Shown here: piece after piece, positions 1-9,706 of the stretch
How the letters are laid out: every line of letters begins with the position of its first letter
Position numbering within the stretch: position 1 is the stretch's first letter
Source of the DNA: Aquimarina sp. MAR_2010_214
GTDB lineage: Bacteria; Bacteroidota; Bacteroidia; Flavobacteriales; Flavobacteriaceae
NCBI RefSeq assembly: GCF_002846555.1
Contig: NZ_PJMS01000001.1
Coordinates: forward strand, 4,193,501 to 4,257,500
DNA length: 64,000 nucleotides
Reading direction: 5' to 3'
Notes under the pieces: generated by a model
Databases searched by the model: none
Told to the model about the DNA's origin: nothing
The model's input: only the letters and a program-made list of their open reading frames with translations
Program-made: the position numbers and the translations under genes

Positions 1-1853
1 TCCAGGTAAAATTTTTGATGTTCGCTAGTATGGTAATCCTTTGTGTTTAATGCAAGAACTAACCATAACATTCTAATATTTTTAGTATTAAAGCCTACAA
101 TTTCTTTGGTAAGATCCAGATATTCTTTTCGTTTTTCAGGAAAACTGGTCCATAAATGATAAAGCGCCGGCTCTATAGTAGCATATGAGGCATCGTTTAG
201 TAAAGATTCATATTGTTCTTGTAATCCCTTAGGAACTGCACTCAATGTATTGGCAATAGCCTGACGTACAAAAATATTATTTGTCTCAAAAGCTTTATCA
301 TATAAAGCAATAACCTCTGGAGAGCTTTTCCCTTCCAATTGATAAACCGCTTCCTGGCCAATGTAATCATTTGCAGGAAAATCCAATGCCTTAGCCAAAG
401 TACCCCATTTTCCTGCCATAGGCTGAGTACGCTCTTGTGCCAAGCCTAGGTAATTCTTAATGAAATCTGATTTTGCAAGTATATCTAATGCTCCTTGTGA
501 AGGAAATTTTACATTCTCTAACCATAATTGTCTAAATGCTTTCAAATCGGTACCACTCACCTCCCCCGCTATTGCAAAAAAATCATCGGTTGTAACATTT
601 TGAAACTTATGTTTTTCGAGATAATTATAGATTGTAATTTTAAAACTAGTATCGCCAATCAAATTCCTTAATGCATGAATAGTCCAGGCTCCTCTCTGAT
701 AAAATGTTAGAGAACTTGCTTTGGGATTCAATAATGATGTTGCATTCTTTGTTTTAGACAACTCAGTAAGTTGTTCTGCACTTTCGTACAATTTGTATTG
801 AAAATAATCATCTCCAAAAATTTCTTTTTCTGCTAATAGCGCATAATATGTTGCAAATCCTTCTTGAAGCCAATGATGTGTTCCTTCTGTTTCGGTTATC
901 AAATCTCCAAACCACTGATGTGCCAACTCATGTGCATTGACATTAATATAGTTTTGATCTATAAATGCTGTTTCATCAACCATAAAGGCATCAGAAAAAA
1001 TGGTTGTTCCAGTATTTTCCATACCTGCATATAAAAAATCTTTAACAGGAATTTGCTTATAATTTTGCCAGGGAAACGAAAATCCAATCTCTTTTTCTAA
1101 AAAATCAAAAATCTTCTTACTGTGTTTATAGGTCGATTCAAATTTGTTTTTATCTGCGGGATAGTAATACATTTCTAAGGGAATTCCACTTGTAGATGTT
1201 TCTACTACTTTATCATATTTACCAATCGCAAAAGCAACCAAATAGCTACTCATTGGATGTTGCATATCATACTGCCAACTTTGGATAGAATCATTGACGG
1301 ATTCTGTTTTAATTAGCTTTCCGTTAGCAATAACTTCGTAACCTTTATGAAAATCGATCGTAAGGTCATACTCAACCTTCTCATTCATATCATCAAAACT
1401 GGGTAACCAATTAGAAGTATATTTTCCTTGCCCTTGAGTCCAAATCTGATCATTCCCTTCATAATCTTTAACAAAATAAAGTGCTTTTTTAGGTTTAGCT
1501 TCATAATGAATCACTATTCGATGTTGGCTTTCATTTTTAAAGTTTGAATTAATACTAATCTTCTTATCATCATATTTAAAATCTACATTTTTATCATCTA
1601 AAGACACTTTGTTGATTGTCATATGTTGAGCATCAACAAAAATAGATTTCACAGACTTTGTTATTTTAAAAGTGTATGTTACTTTTCCTATTACTTTTTT
1701 AGATTTTGGGTTCACTGTTACATCGACTTTACCCTTTAGGAAATCAACATCAGTTTGTTCCTTTTTAGAATCATGAAGTTGCACAGAAGCTACTTCCTGA
1801 GCATTGCCGATGAAAGAAAAAACAAGTATTAAAAAGCTTAAAATAAATTTCAT
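1..1853 (-). CDS. M1 family metallopeptidase (aminopeptidase N-like), 3' end outside window
   Basis: A zinc aminopeptidase that trims N-terminal residues from peptides, probably in the periplasm. The frame runs uninterrupted from an ATG at 1853 to the window edge (about 617 codons), so the C-terminus is missing. It starts with a signal peptide (FLILVFSFIGNAQ). The exopeptidase motif GMENTG is followed by the zinc motif HELAHQWFGD near residue 305; these two define the M1 family. The upstream region is shared with the divergent recG. Family assignment is firm; substrate specificity cannot be read from the sequence. Confidence 0.93.
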   Translation of the reverse strand, partial: MKFILSFLILVFSFIGNAQEVASVQLHDSKKEQTDVDFLKGKVDVTVNPKSKKVIGKVTYTFKITKSVKSIFVDAQHMTINKVSLDDKNVDFKYDDKKISINSNFKNESQHRIVIHYEAKPKKALYFVKDYEGNDQIWTQGQGKYTSNWLPSFDDMNEKVEYDLTIDFHKGYEVIANGKLIKTESVNDSIQSWQYDMQHPMSSYLVAFAIGKYDKVVETSTSGIPLEMYYYPADKNKFESTYKHSKKIFDFLEKEIGFSFPWQNYKQIPVKDFLYAGMENTGTTIFSDAFMVDETAFIDQNYINVNAHELAHQWFGDLITETEGTHHWLQEGFATYYALLAEKEIFGDDYFQYKLYESAEQLTELSKTKNATSLLNPKASSLTFYQRGAWTIHALRNLIGDTSFKITIYNYLEKHKFQNVTTDDFFAIAGEVSGTDLKAFRQLWLENVKFPSQGALDILAKSDFIKNYLGLAQERTQPMAGKWGTLAKALDFPANDYIGQEAVYQLEGKSSPEVIALYDKAFETNNIFVRQAIANTLSAVPKGLQEQYESLLNDASYATIEPALYHLWTSFPEKRKEYLDLTKEIVGFNTKNIRMLWLVLALNTKDYHTSEHQKFYL

Positions 1854-1920
1854 ACTATACATAAATCAAATGTTCTGCCAAAATAACGAAATTAGTCGGT
1901 TCATGTTACAAATTTTTTGA

Positions 1921-1951
1921 TTGACAATATTTCTATAATATAGTATATTCG
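1921..1951 (+). promoter_or_regulatory. Putative promoter of recG
   Basis: TTG at 1921-1923 and TATATTCG at 1944-1951 are separated by 20 bp. This fits the Bacteroidota -33 (TTG) and -7 (TAnnTTTG) pattern with one mismatch. The -7 element ends 5 bp before the ATG, which implies a very short leader. Confidence 0.5.
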
Positions 1952-1956
1952 CTATA

Positions 1957-4059
1957 ATGAATCCTAATATTTTACAAACTCCTATTGATTATCTAAAAGG
2001 TGTTGGCCCATCACGTGCTACATTGCTTAGATCTGAGCTGGGGATTAATACCTATCAGGATTTGATTAATCTTTTTCCGAATCGATATCTTGATAAAACA
2101 CAATACTATAAAATCAACCAATTGCAGCGTAATTCAGCAGAGGTACAAATTATAGGTAAGATCGTTAACATTAAAACTGTAGAACAAAAAAGAGGAAAGC
2201 GATTAGTTGCTAAATTTATTGATGAAACGGGTAGTATAGAATTAGTTTGGTTTAGAGGACATAAATGGATTCGTGAAAATCTAAAAATCAATACTCCCTA
2301 TGTCATTTTTGGAAAAACCAAATACTATAATGGTTTTAGTATGCCACATCCCGATATGGAGTTATTGACAGAGCATCAGCAAAACTTAAGAACGGTAATG
2401 CAACCCATATACCCTTCTACCGAAAAACTCTCTAATAAGGGTATCACCAACCGGGTAATGAGTAAAATGATGCAACAATTGTTTGTAGAAACCAAAATAC
2501 GTTTCTATGATACACTGTCTCAAGAAATTCTTGACGAACTTAAACTTATATCAAAAAGTGAAGCTGTTTTTAATATTCATTTTCCTAAAAGCCAGGAATT
2601 ATTATCCAAAGCACAGTATCGATTAAAGTTTGAAGAGTTATTCTATATTCAGCTACAGCTTATTACCAAAAAGTTAATTCGAAAACAAAAGATAAAAGGG
2701 TTTCCTTTCACAGAAGTTGGAGAACATTTTAATGATTTCTACAAAGACCACCTTCCTTTTGATCTTACCAATGCACAAAAACGAGTGATCAAAGAAATTC
2801 GAAATGATATTGGTAGCAGTGCTCAAATGAATCGTCTTTTGCAGGGAGATGTGGGATCGGGTAAAACCATAGTGGGATTAATGACGATGTTGTTAGCTAT
2901 TGACAATGGGTTTCAAGCTTGTTTAATGGCTCCAACCGCAATTCTGGCAAACCAACATTATCAGGGAATTACTGCACTTACCAAAGAGTTGGATGTTAAT
3001 GTAAAGTTATTAATGGGCAGTTCTAAGGCAAAAGAACGACGAGAAATACATCAGGAGTTAGAAGAAGGAACACTACACATCTTAATTGGTACTCATGCTA
3101 TATTAGAAGATAAAGTACAGTTTAAAAATCTGGGATTAGCAATTATTGATGAGCAACATCGATTTGGAGTAGCACAACGAGCCAAATTATGGCATAAAAA
3201 CACTTATCCACCTCATATTTTGGTAATGACAGCAACTCCAATACCCAGAACATTAGCCATGAGTTTATATGGTGATCTGGATATTTCGGTAATTGATGAA
3301 CTTCCACCAGGTCGAAAAGCTATTAAAACGGTACATCGATACGATAGTAATCGGTTAAAAGTATTTAAATTCATATCAGAAGAAATACAGAAGGGAAGAC
3401 AAATTTATATTGTCTATCCATTGATACAGGAATCAGAAGCGATGGATTATAAAGATCTTATGGACGGATATGAAAGTATTGCTCGCTCCTTCCCTGCTCC
3501 AGAGTATCAAATTTCTATTGTTCATGGTAAAATGAAACCTGCCGACAAAGATTATGAGATGGAACGCTTTGTAAAAGGTGAAACCCAAATTATGGTAGCC
3601 ACTACAGTTATTGAGGTTGGAGTTAATGTCCCAAATGCTAGTGTAATGATTATAGAAAGTGCAGAACGTTTCGGGTTGTCACAATTACATCAGTTACGAG
3701 GACGTGTTGGTCGAGGTGCAGAACAAAGCTTTTGTATTCTCATGACTAGCTTTAAGTTATCTGCAGATAGTAAAACTCGATTAGAGACTATGGTACGTAC
3801 TAACGATGGTTTTGATATTGCCGAAGTAGACTTAAAACTACGAGGCCCCGGAGATATTATGGGTACCCAGCAAAGTGGTGTACTTAATCTTAAAATAGCA
3901 GATATTGTAAGAGATAATGATATTCTGAAAACCGCAAGGCACTATGCTATGAAAATACTAAATGAAGATCCTTCACTATCCTTAGAGAAAAATAAAGTAT
4001 TGCTATACACGTATCAACAACTCGCCAAACATAAGAATATATGGAATTACATTTCTTAG
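1957..4059 (+). CDS. recG: ATP-dependent DNA helicase RecG
   Basis: A branch-migrating helicase that regresses stalled forks and processes Holliday junctions. At 700 aa it has the normal family length. The N-terminal wedge/OB region (about 1-200) opens with a helix-hairpin-helix-like PIDYLKGVGP. The helicase core follows, with Walker A GDVGSGKT near 297, motif II DEQHRFG near 398, TATPIPRT, and the motif VI region QLRGRVGRG. The TRG region near the C-terminus includes LKLRGPGDIMGTQQSG. It is a stand-alone gene with its own putative promoter, divergent from the aminopeptidase. Confidence 0.98.
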   Translation: MNPNILQTPIDYLKGVGPSRATLLRSELGINTYQDLINLFPNRYLDKTQYYKINQLQRNSAEVQIIGKIVNIKTVEQKRGKRLVAKFIDETGSIELVWFRGHKWIRENLKINTPYVIFGKTKYYNGFSMPHPDMELLTEHQQNLRTVMQPIYPSTEKLSNKGITNRVMSKMMQQLFVETKIRFYDTLSQEILDELKLISKSEAVFNIHFPKSQELLSKAQYRLKFEELFYIQLQLITKKLIRKQKIKGFPFTEVGEHFNDFYKDHLPFDLTNAQKRVIKEIRNDIGSSAQMNRLLQGDVGSGKTIVGLMTMLLAIDNGFQACLMAPTAILANQHYQGITALTKELDVNVKLLMGSSKAKERREIHQELEEGTLHILIGTHAILEDKVQFKNLGLAIIDEQHRFGVAQRAKLWHKNTYPPHILVMTATPIPRTLAMSLYGDLDISVIDELPPGRKAIKTVHRYDSNRLKVFKFISEEIQKGRQIYIVYPLIQESEAMDYKDLMDGYESIARSFPAPEYQISIVHGKMKPADKDYEMERFVKGETQIMVATTVIEVGVNVPNASVMIIESAERFGLSQLHQLRGRVGRGAEQSFCILMTSFKLSADSKTRLETMVRTNDGFDIAEVDLKLRGPGDIMGTQQSGVLNLKIADIVRDNDILKTARHYAMKILNEDPSLSLEKNKVLLYTYQQLAKHKNIWNYIS

Positions 4060-4110
4060 TATATACATTGAAAATTAAATTCAATAAATAGATTAAGCAG
4101 AATTATAAGA

Positions 4111-4557
4111 ATGAATTTAAAAATGGAAGTATCTATAAGACATGCAAGAATCGAAGATGCCGAACCTATATCTCTACTTTCTGATCAGCTGGGATACAAA
4201 TCTAATAACAACAGGACGCTAAATCGTTTGGTTGAAATTTTAAAAAATAAAGATAATTGTGTTTTTGTAGCTGTTGATAATGATAAAATAATTGGTTGGA
4301 TACATGGGTTTTACACTTTAAGAGTAGAGTCTGATCCTTTTGTTGAAATTGGCGGCCTTGTTGTAGATAAAAATTATAGAAAAAACGGGATTGGAAAATT
4401 GTTAGTAGAATACATTATTAACTGGTGTACATCAAAAAAGTATAGATTAATTAGAGTGAGATGTAATACCATAAGAATAGAAAGTCATAAATTTTATAAG
4501 AACATAGGATTCATAGAAAAGAAACAACAAAAAATATTTGATAAACAATTAGAGTGA
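4111..4557 (+). CDS. GNAT family N-acetyltransferase
   Basis: A 148-aa single-domain acyl-CoA-dependent N-acetyltransferase. The acetyl-CoA binding motif A is visible as GGLVVDKNYRKNGIGKLLVE (about residues 87-106), followed by the helix and the C-terminal motif HKFYKNIGFIEKKQ. The start could be the ATG at 4111 or one four codons later (MEVSIRHAR), which fits the usual first strand better. The substrate cannot be predicted. It lies 51 bp after recG in the same direction with no clear terminator between them. Confidence 0.88.
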   Translation: MNLKMEVSIRHARIEDAEPISLLSDQLGYKSNNNRTLNRLVEILKNKDNCVFVAVDNDKIIGWIHGFYTLRVESDPFVEIGGLVVDKNYRKNGIGKLLVEYIINWCTSKKYRLIRVRCNTIRIESHKFYKNIGFIEKKQQKIFDKQLE

Positions 4558-4592
4558 AAAATTATACCTAAACAACTAATTTCCGTCTTAAA

Positions 4593-5120
4593 ATGCCATA
4601 TCAACAGATACCAGAATACCCCGAAAACTATTCTCCAGGCAACATTATTTCGAGACTTATCGATGGTCTTGGATATCGCTATTATTGGGCTACAGATAGT
4701 CTTACTAAGACTGATCTAGAATACAAGCCATCTACAGAAGGATTTAGTGCCTATGAAACAATTGAGCATATCTATTGGCTTTCAATAATGATTACAAATA
4801 CTGCACAAAATTTACCTTGTGTTAGACTTACTCCCACCGATCTATCGATAATGACTTTTGATTCTCTTAGAGAGAAAACGTTATCTAATCTTAAAAAAGC
4901 AAGTGAATTATATACTGGAAAAACAAAAGATGATATAGATAACTACATAATTATTATACAAAGAGAAGAGCATAAAGGAGAATTCCCTTTCTGGCATATG
5001 ATCAATGGCCCAATATCTGATGCAATCTACCATACAGGGCAAATTGTATCTTTTAGAAGAACAACAGGCAATCCAATAGATTCAAAAGTTAATGTATTTA
5101 CAGGGAAAGCAAGGAGTTAA
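4593..5120 (+). CDS. DinB-like (DinB/YfiT superfamily) putative metal-dependent protein
   Basis: A 175-aa protein with the four-helix DinB pattern. An early segment, ETIEHIYWLS, carries the first metal-ligand histidine. WHMINGPISDAIYHTGQI, near the C-terminus, carries the later histidines typical of the DinB_2 group. Members act as thiol-dependent transferases or have no known role; nothing here identifies the substrate. It sits among other small single-domain proteins on the same strand. Confidence 0.7.
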   Translation: MPYQQIPEYPENYSPGNIISRLIDGLGYRYYWATDSLTKTDLEYKPSTEGFSAYETIEHIYWLSIMITNTAQNLPCVRLTPTDLSIMTFDSLREKTLSNLKKASELYTGKTKDDIDNYIIIIQREEHKGEFPFWHMINGPISDAIYHTGQIVSFRRTTGNPIDSKVNVFTGKARS

Positions 5121-5264
5121 ATTTTGGTTAAGAAGAGAATTAAAATTTTTTTTTACTTTCATAATCATATTTTTATCTTTTGTAATGGCAAATTTTCAGA
5201 TTTTTAAAAACTCTGAGGAGAAAAAGTTATTTTAGTATTCTTACACAAATTTTTTACATTAATT

Positions 5265-5795
5265 ATGGATCATCAGGAATATATCATAAAGGAAGCCACT
5301 CCAAAAGAGTTTGCAAAAATTGGAGAATTAATGGTTACTGTATATTCACAACTAGAAGGATTCCCTTCTAAACAAGAACAACCTGATTATTACAAAATGC
5401 TGGCCAATATCGGAGGTTTAACAGAAAACCCTAAAACGAAGTTGTTGGTTGCTGTTTCATCAAATGGAAAAATAGGTGGTGCAGTTGTTTATTTTGGTGA
5501 CATGAAATATTATGGTTCTGGCGGTACTGCCACAAAGGAAAAACATGCTTCAGGATTTAGATTATTGGCAGTCGATCCAACTACCAGAGGTAAAGGTCTA
5601 GGCAAACGTTTAACAAACACTTGCATACAGGTTGCAAAAGATGAAAAACAAAGTCAAATGATAATTCACTCCACAAAAGCTATGCAAATAGCATGGAAAA
5701 TGTATGAGAATATGGGTTTTAAAAGATCCGAAGATTTGGATTTTATACAAGGAGAACTTCCTGTTTTTGGCTTTAGATTAGTACTTCATAAATAA
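5265..5795 (+). CDS. GNAT family N-acetyltransferase
   Basis: A second, unrelated GNAT protein of 176 aa. Motif A reads LLAVDPTTRGKGLGKRLTNT (about 105-124), with the R/Q-x-x-G-x-G/A pyrophosphate loop as RGKGLG. The C-terminal YENMGFKRSEDLDF is the usual beta6-alpha4 signature. The substrate is unknown. It is followed after 9 bp by the alpha/beta hydrolase gene, so the two are probably co-transcribed. Confidence 0.88.
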   Translation: MDHQEYIIKEATPKEFAKIGELMVTVYSQLEGFPSKQEQPDYYKMLANIGGLTENPKTKLLVAVSSNGKIGGAVVYFGDMKYYGSGGTATKEKHASGFRLLAVDPTTRGKGLGKRLTNTCIQVAKDEKQSQMIIHSTKAMQIAWKMYENMGFKRSEDLDFIQGELPVFGFRLVLHK

Positions 5796-5804
5796 TAGTA
5801 AAAA

Positions 5805-6335
5805 ATGAAACCAAAACTAATCATCTTGTCTGACCTATGGGGAAAGAAAAAATCAGATTGGATTGATTATTATATCAAAGAGCTTCAAGATCATTTTGTT
5901 TTACAATATTATGACTGTTGTGAATTAGGAGCGATAGAAACATCTACATACACAGAAGAACATCTTCATAAACAATTTATTAATGGAGGAATAGATCGAG
6001 CGGTACAAAACTTACTTACACTTGAGAAAGGAAAAATACATATAATCGCTTTTAGTATTGGTGGGGTCATTGGTTGGAAATCTGCTATAAAAAATCTGAA
6101 TGTATTATCATTATATGCCGTTTCATCAACCAGATTACGATATGAGATCAATAAGCCCAAAGCGAAAATGAAGCTCTATTTTGGAGAAGATGATCCTTAT
6201 ATCCCTAAAAGGGAATGGTATGATATGATGAATCTTGATGTTATTATAGAAAAAAAGAAAGAGCATCAACTATATATCGAACCAGAATTTGCTATACAAT
6301 TAAGCAATAGAATTATAACTAGTATACATTATTAA
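5805..6335 (+). CDS. Small alpha/beta hydrolase-fold protein
   Basis: 176 aa, short for the fold. The nucleophile elbow is AFSIGG, with serine near residue 84, followed by GWKSA. A later strand, MKLYFGEDDPYIPKREW, is the usual position of the catalytic Asp, and EHQLY near the end could supply the His. There is no signal peptide. It begins 9 bp after the GNAT gene. The function is not identifiable beyond hydrolase/esterase-like. Confidence 0.7.
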   Translation: MKPKLIILSDLWGKKKSDWIDYYIKELQDHFVLQYYDCCELGAIETSTYTEEHLHKQFINGGIDRAVQNLLTLEKGKIHIIAFSIGGVIGWKSAIKNLNVLSLYAVSSTRLRYEINKPKAKMKLYFGEDDPYIPKREWYDMMNLDVIIEKKKEHQLYIEPEFAIQLSNRIITSIHY

Positions 6336-6340
6336 AAAAT

Positions 6341-6374
6341 AAAAAAAGCCTCACAATACAATATTGTAAGGCTT
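6341..6374 (-). terminator. Rho-independent terminator for the endonuclease gene
   Basis: The inverted repeat AAGCCTcACAATA / TATTGTAAGGCTT (6346-6374) is followed on the minus strand by a long U-tract (the A-run at 6333-6347 on the plus strand). It lies 22 bp past the endonuclease stop codon and may also stop the convergent hydrolase transcript. Confidence 0.85.
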
Positions 6375-6395
6375 CGGTAATTACACTTAAAAAAA

Positions 6396-8969
6396 TTATT
6401 TAATCATTATTTTTTCTGAAATACTTCGATTTCCATCAGATATTGTTACAAAATAAATTCCTGATGTTATTCCTTCTAAAGAAATTTTGTTATCGGTTAC
6501 TACTCCTGATTTTATTATGCTGCCTTGCATGTTGGTCAACGTAAAATTACTGTCACGATCATCTTTCAAACTAATTTGAACATAAGTTGTAGCTGGATTA
6601 GGGTAGACTCTAGCCAAAAACACTTTATCTTCCTGTTCTAATTTTCCGTCAATTTTTATTGATGACGCTCCTTTTGCTCCTGTTGTTGATCCTATATTCA
6701 CAGTATAATCTTCTACTTCTCCATATCCAAAAGTCTCGCAAGATGTTGGCGCTCCATTCCACTTCATAGCAACTCGCATTCTGGTATTTCCAGACGTTGC
6801 TGTTGATGGTACATCAAAATTATATGATAGATTACCAGTATCTGATGTCGATCCACTTACTACTTTTTCAGCTCCTTCAAAAGTTCCGTTTTTATTAAAA
6901 TCAATCCACACTCCCCAATGTTCTGTGTAAGATGCACTTGCAAATCCAACACTTAATACAATAGTATTAGCCCCATAGCTTAGATTTGCTATTTGAGAAA
7001 TAAAATCACCATAACCAGCATTAGCTAATGTGGTGTTAGAGATTCCTCCTATTCCTACATAATCAATATACTCATATTTTACAGTATTCCCTTTTGACAG
7101 GCAGTAAGAAATCACCGTATCCAGAGTGGTTACTGCAACAGAATTACTTAATACAGAAGTATTTCCGACAGCATCAAATGCAGATATCTTAAATGTATAA
7201 TTCGTTCCTGTGGTTAAGCCAGACACATTATAAGTGCTTCCGGTAGTAGTTGTGAGTACTGTTCCATTTTGGTAAATCGTATATCCAGTAACCCCAATAT
7301 TATCGGTAGAAGCTGTCCAGGAAAGTTGTGTGCTATTTTTTGTAATATTAGAAGCCATTACATTACCAGGAATCGTTGGTGCTTCAGTATCTGAACCTGT
7401 ATTACCTCCTCCACTGAATGTATGCTTTCCCAGGCCATCAAAGGTATTACGAGGATATGAATTCCACTCAGATGTAGTATACGTTGAAGATGGTGATGAC
7501 ACTTCAGTTTTTCTTTGTAGAGTAGCATCCTTAGCAAAATTTGACGATCCTCCATTAAAAGTCCCTACTATATCTATTAAAACTCCATTTTTAAATAGCC
7601 CTACAGGATCATTACCATTAAAACTTAATTCTGAAGCCCCTGAAACCAAATCTGCTTCATTTTTAATAGTATTCGAAGCAGAACTATTAGCTGCTACATA
7701 AACATCGTTATTTGCTAAAACACCTGAAAGACTCAATCCTCCGGACCATGATCCAGAACCATTAGTTTGTCTTTTGATTACATATTCAGAAAGGTTAACC
7801 GATACTCCTGTGAAATTTGCAATTTCTAAAGCTTTATTATTCGAAGACCCTTCTATATATTCAGAAAAAAATAATGCTGTAGCATTACCGCCGGGTGAAG
7901 TGTTTTGAGTAGTGACACTAATCGTAGTACTTGCGGTAGATCTATTGCCTGCTGCATCTTTTGCCTTTACATAAAATGAATACGTAGTGTTGGCCGTTAA
8001 TCCAGAAACAATATAATTTGTTGTCGTTGTAGCGCTTAAAAATGTTCCATTCCTAAATACATCATATCCTGTTACCTCGACATTATCTGTAGATGCTCCC
8101 CAAGATAAGTTTGTAGAGATTTGAGTAGTATTTGCAGCAATCAGATTTGCAGGAATACTTGGAGCAACAGTATCACTACCTCCTGTATTCCCAAATCTAT
8201 CTTCGGCTTGAGGTCCGCCCCAAATTTGTGTAGCAAATGCAGGATTATCAATAAATGGATTTCTGTTACCCTGTATATTTTCAAGAATTGGATTACGTTG
8301 TAATTCTAATGGTGAGACAGGGTCCTCGGCATTCCACTCTAAAAATAACTGCAACATATTATTATCACTTGAAGCTGCTACTCCTACTCCAACATTTTTT
8401 GGTAAACAACGATTATTATAACGTATATACATATACATCATCATTCGAGCTACATCTCCTTTCCATTCATCACCAGGATACCAATGTCCTTGAGAAGTAG
8501 ATCCTGAATTACCCGATCCATCAGCAAATTTTCTATTTCCTCTGGATGAATTACGCTGTACATCTGCTGGTCGCAAGTGATGAGCATCTGCTCCTGGACC
8601 AGATGTTCCAAGGTTAGGATTACCCAATGATTTCGGATACACATGCTCTCTGTTCCAATCCGTAGAACCTCCCCCATTGTTATTGACTCCTCTTGTCCTG
8701 TCTGTATTAGAATTTCCATCAGTATCACTATACCCATAAATTAAAATAACCTTTGAAGGATCAGAAGGTTCTAAATCTGTCTGCTTTAATGCATTCCAAA
8801 CTCCAGGAGTATAACTAAGAAATGTAGTGTGCGTATTGGTCACTTTATCAACCAGTTCATTTTTTAATGCCGTTCCAGATAAAGTAAGATTTACATCACT
8901 ATAATATGATGGTATTTGACTATATCCTATAACAGGTATAGCCAATAATAAGAGAAATAACTTTTTCAT
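6396..8969 (-). CDS. Secreted multidomain endonuclease I with T9SS type A sorting domain
   Basis: 857 aa. A signal peptide (about 1-18) precedes an endonuclease I (NucM/Vvn-type) domain to about residue 260, with the catalytic patch WNREHVYPKS (about 105-114) and AHHLRP. Then come an FN3 domain (about 268-352), a lamin-tail-like domain (EYIEGSSNNKALEIAN onward, to about 520), a second FN3 (about 530-615), a GEVED domain (ending CETFGYGEVEDYTVNI), and a C-terminal type IX sorting domain starting VYPNPATTYVQI. The protein is probably exported and released or anchored at the cell surface, degrading extracellular DNA or RNA. It is monocistronic with its own terminator. Confidence 0.93.
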   Translation of the reverse strand: MKKLFLLLLAIPVIGYSQIPSYYSDVNLTLSGTALKNELVDKVTNTHTTFLSYTPGVWNALKQTDLEPSDPSKVILIYGYSDTDGNSNTDRTRGVNNNGGGSTDWNREHVYPKSLGNPNLGTSGPGADAHHLRPADVQRNSSRGNRKFADGSGNSGSTSQGHWYPGDEWKGDVARMMMYMYIRYNNRCLPKNVGVGVAASSDNNMLQLFLEWNAEDPVSPLELQRNPILENIQGNRNPFIDNPAFATQIWGGPQAEDRFGNTGGSDTVAPSIPANLIAANTTQISTNLSWGASTDNVEVTGYDVFRNGTFLSATTTTNYIVSGLTANTTYSFYVKAKDAAGNRSTASTTISVTTQNTSPGGNATALFFSEYIEGSSNNKALEIANFTGVSVNLSEYVIKRQTNGSGSWSGGLSLSGVLANNDVYVAANSSASNTIKNEADLVSGASELSFNGNDPVGLFKNGVLIDIVGTFNGGSSNFAKDATLQRKTEVSSPSSTYTTSEWNSYPRNTFDGLGKHTFSGGGNTGSDTEAPTIPGNVMASNITKNSTQLSWTASTDNIGVTGYTIYQNGTVLTTTTGSTYNVSGLTTGTNYTFKISAFDAVGNTSVLSNSVAVTTLDTVISYCLSKGNTVKYEYIDYVGIGGISNTTLANAGYGDFISQIANLSYGANTIVLSVGFASASYTEHWGVWIDFNKNGTFEGAEKVVSGSTSDTGNLSYNFDVPSTATSGNTRMRVAMKWNGAPTSCETFGYGEVEDYTVNIGSTTGAKGASSIKIDGKLEQEDKVFLARVYPNPATTYVQISLKDDRDSNFTLTNMQGSIIKSGVVTDNKISLEGITSGIYFVTISDGNRSISEKIMIK

Positions 8970-9398
8970 AATATTGTAAGTTAGTTTATTAAGTATGATT
9001 TAATGATTTTCGAATCTAAAGTTATTTTATTAAACCTACTATAGTAAAACGTTATCAAATCGTTACATAGTATGTTGACAATCTACTATTTACTCATAAA
9101 AAACATTCAATTCACTATAATTCAACCAATTGCCAATCCTAACGAGTGTTAATAAGTTATTTCTTACAAAAAAATCAATGTAAATTCCTTCAAAAAACAA
9201 GAAAAACGTGAATATGATTTTCATACGTATTACCAATACTATTTTGAAATCTTAAGGTTTTTAGTACTAAAATTATTCTTTGACGATTTAATTTAAAGTT
9301 ATGAAACAGGATGAATCCCTTACATATTTAGAGGTTTTAATGTAATTGATTTACAGTATTTTAAATTAAATTTAAGCATAACTTAAATATAATATACG
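8970..9398. other. 429-bp AT-rich intergenic region
   Basis: It separates the divergent endonuclease and peptide genes and must hold both promoters. No open frame of note is present. The last 30 bases before the first peptide gene contain AACTTAAATATA and TATAC, a block repeated upstream of the third peptide gene. No clear TAnnTTTG element was found close to the peptide start. Confidence 0.5.
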
Positions 9399-9584
9399 AT
9401 GAAAAAAATCTTAGATGTAACAGGAGTTCAAAAATTAAGTAAAGATCAACAACAGAATATTAAAGGAGCATGGGGACGTGCAACTTGTTGCCCAAGTGGG
9501 AGAGGGTGCCTTATTAGCTTTGGAAATCAAAGTTTTTGTGAACCTGGTCGTTGTGATCGTTGGGGACGTTGTATCTTTTACTAA
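9399..9584 (+). CDS. Cys-rich peptide precursor with double-glycine-type leader, copy 1
   Basis: 61 aa. The predicted leader (residues 1-24) has LSKDQQQNIKGA, which fits the LSxxxLxxIxG[GAS] spacing of double-glycine leaders: L at -12, S at -11, I at -4, G at -2, A at -1. The predicted 37-residue core starts WGR, is basic, and has six cysteines at core positions 6, 7, 13, 23, 28 and 34. It is likely exported after leader cleavage, as a bacteriocin-like or signalling peptide. A C39-type transporter would be needed, and none is in this window. It has its own terminator. The function is unknown; the architecture is clear. Confidence 0.75.
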   Translation: MKKILDVTGVQKLSKDQQQNIKGAWGRATCCPSGRGCLISFGNQSFCEPGRCDRWGRCIFY

Positions 9585-9602
9585 GAATACTTATAACCAT
9601 AT

Positions 9603-9632
9603 AAAAGACAGACTTTCGAGTTTGTCTTTTTT
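9603..9632 (+). terminator. Terminator after peptide copy 1
   Basis: A 12-bp stem AAAAGACAGACT / AGTTTGTCTTTT with one G-T pair and a TTCG tetraloop ends in a T-run. It lies 18 bp after the stop codon, so copy 1 is probably transcribed separately from copies 2 and 3. Confidence 0.88.
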
Positions 9633-9706
9633 GGTCATTAACAGTTCTAATCCTACAATACTTTTTTACAAACTTGAATTATTAACTTTTTTAAATATTT
9701 CGTATC

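Noticed and set aside
7330..7701. Plus-strand frames inside the endonuclease gene
   Set aside because: Antisense to a protein with clear domains and a signal peptide.
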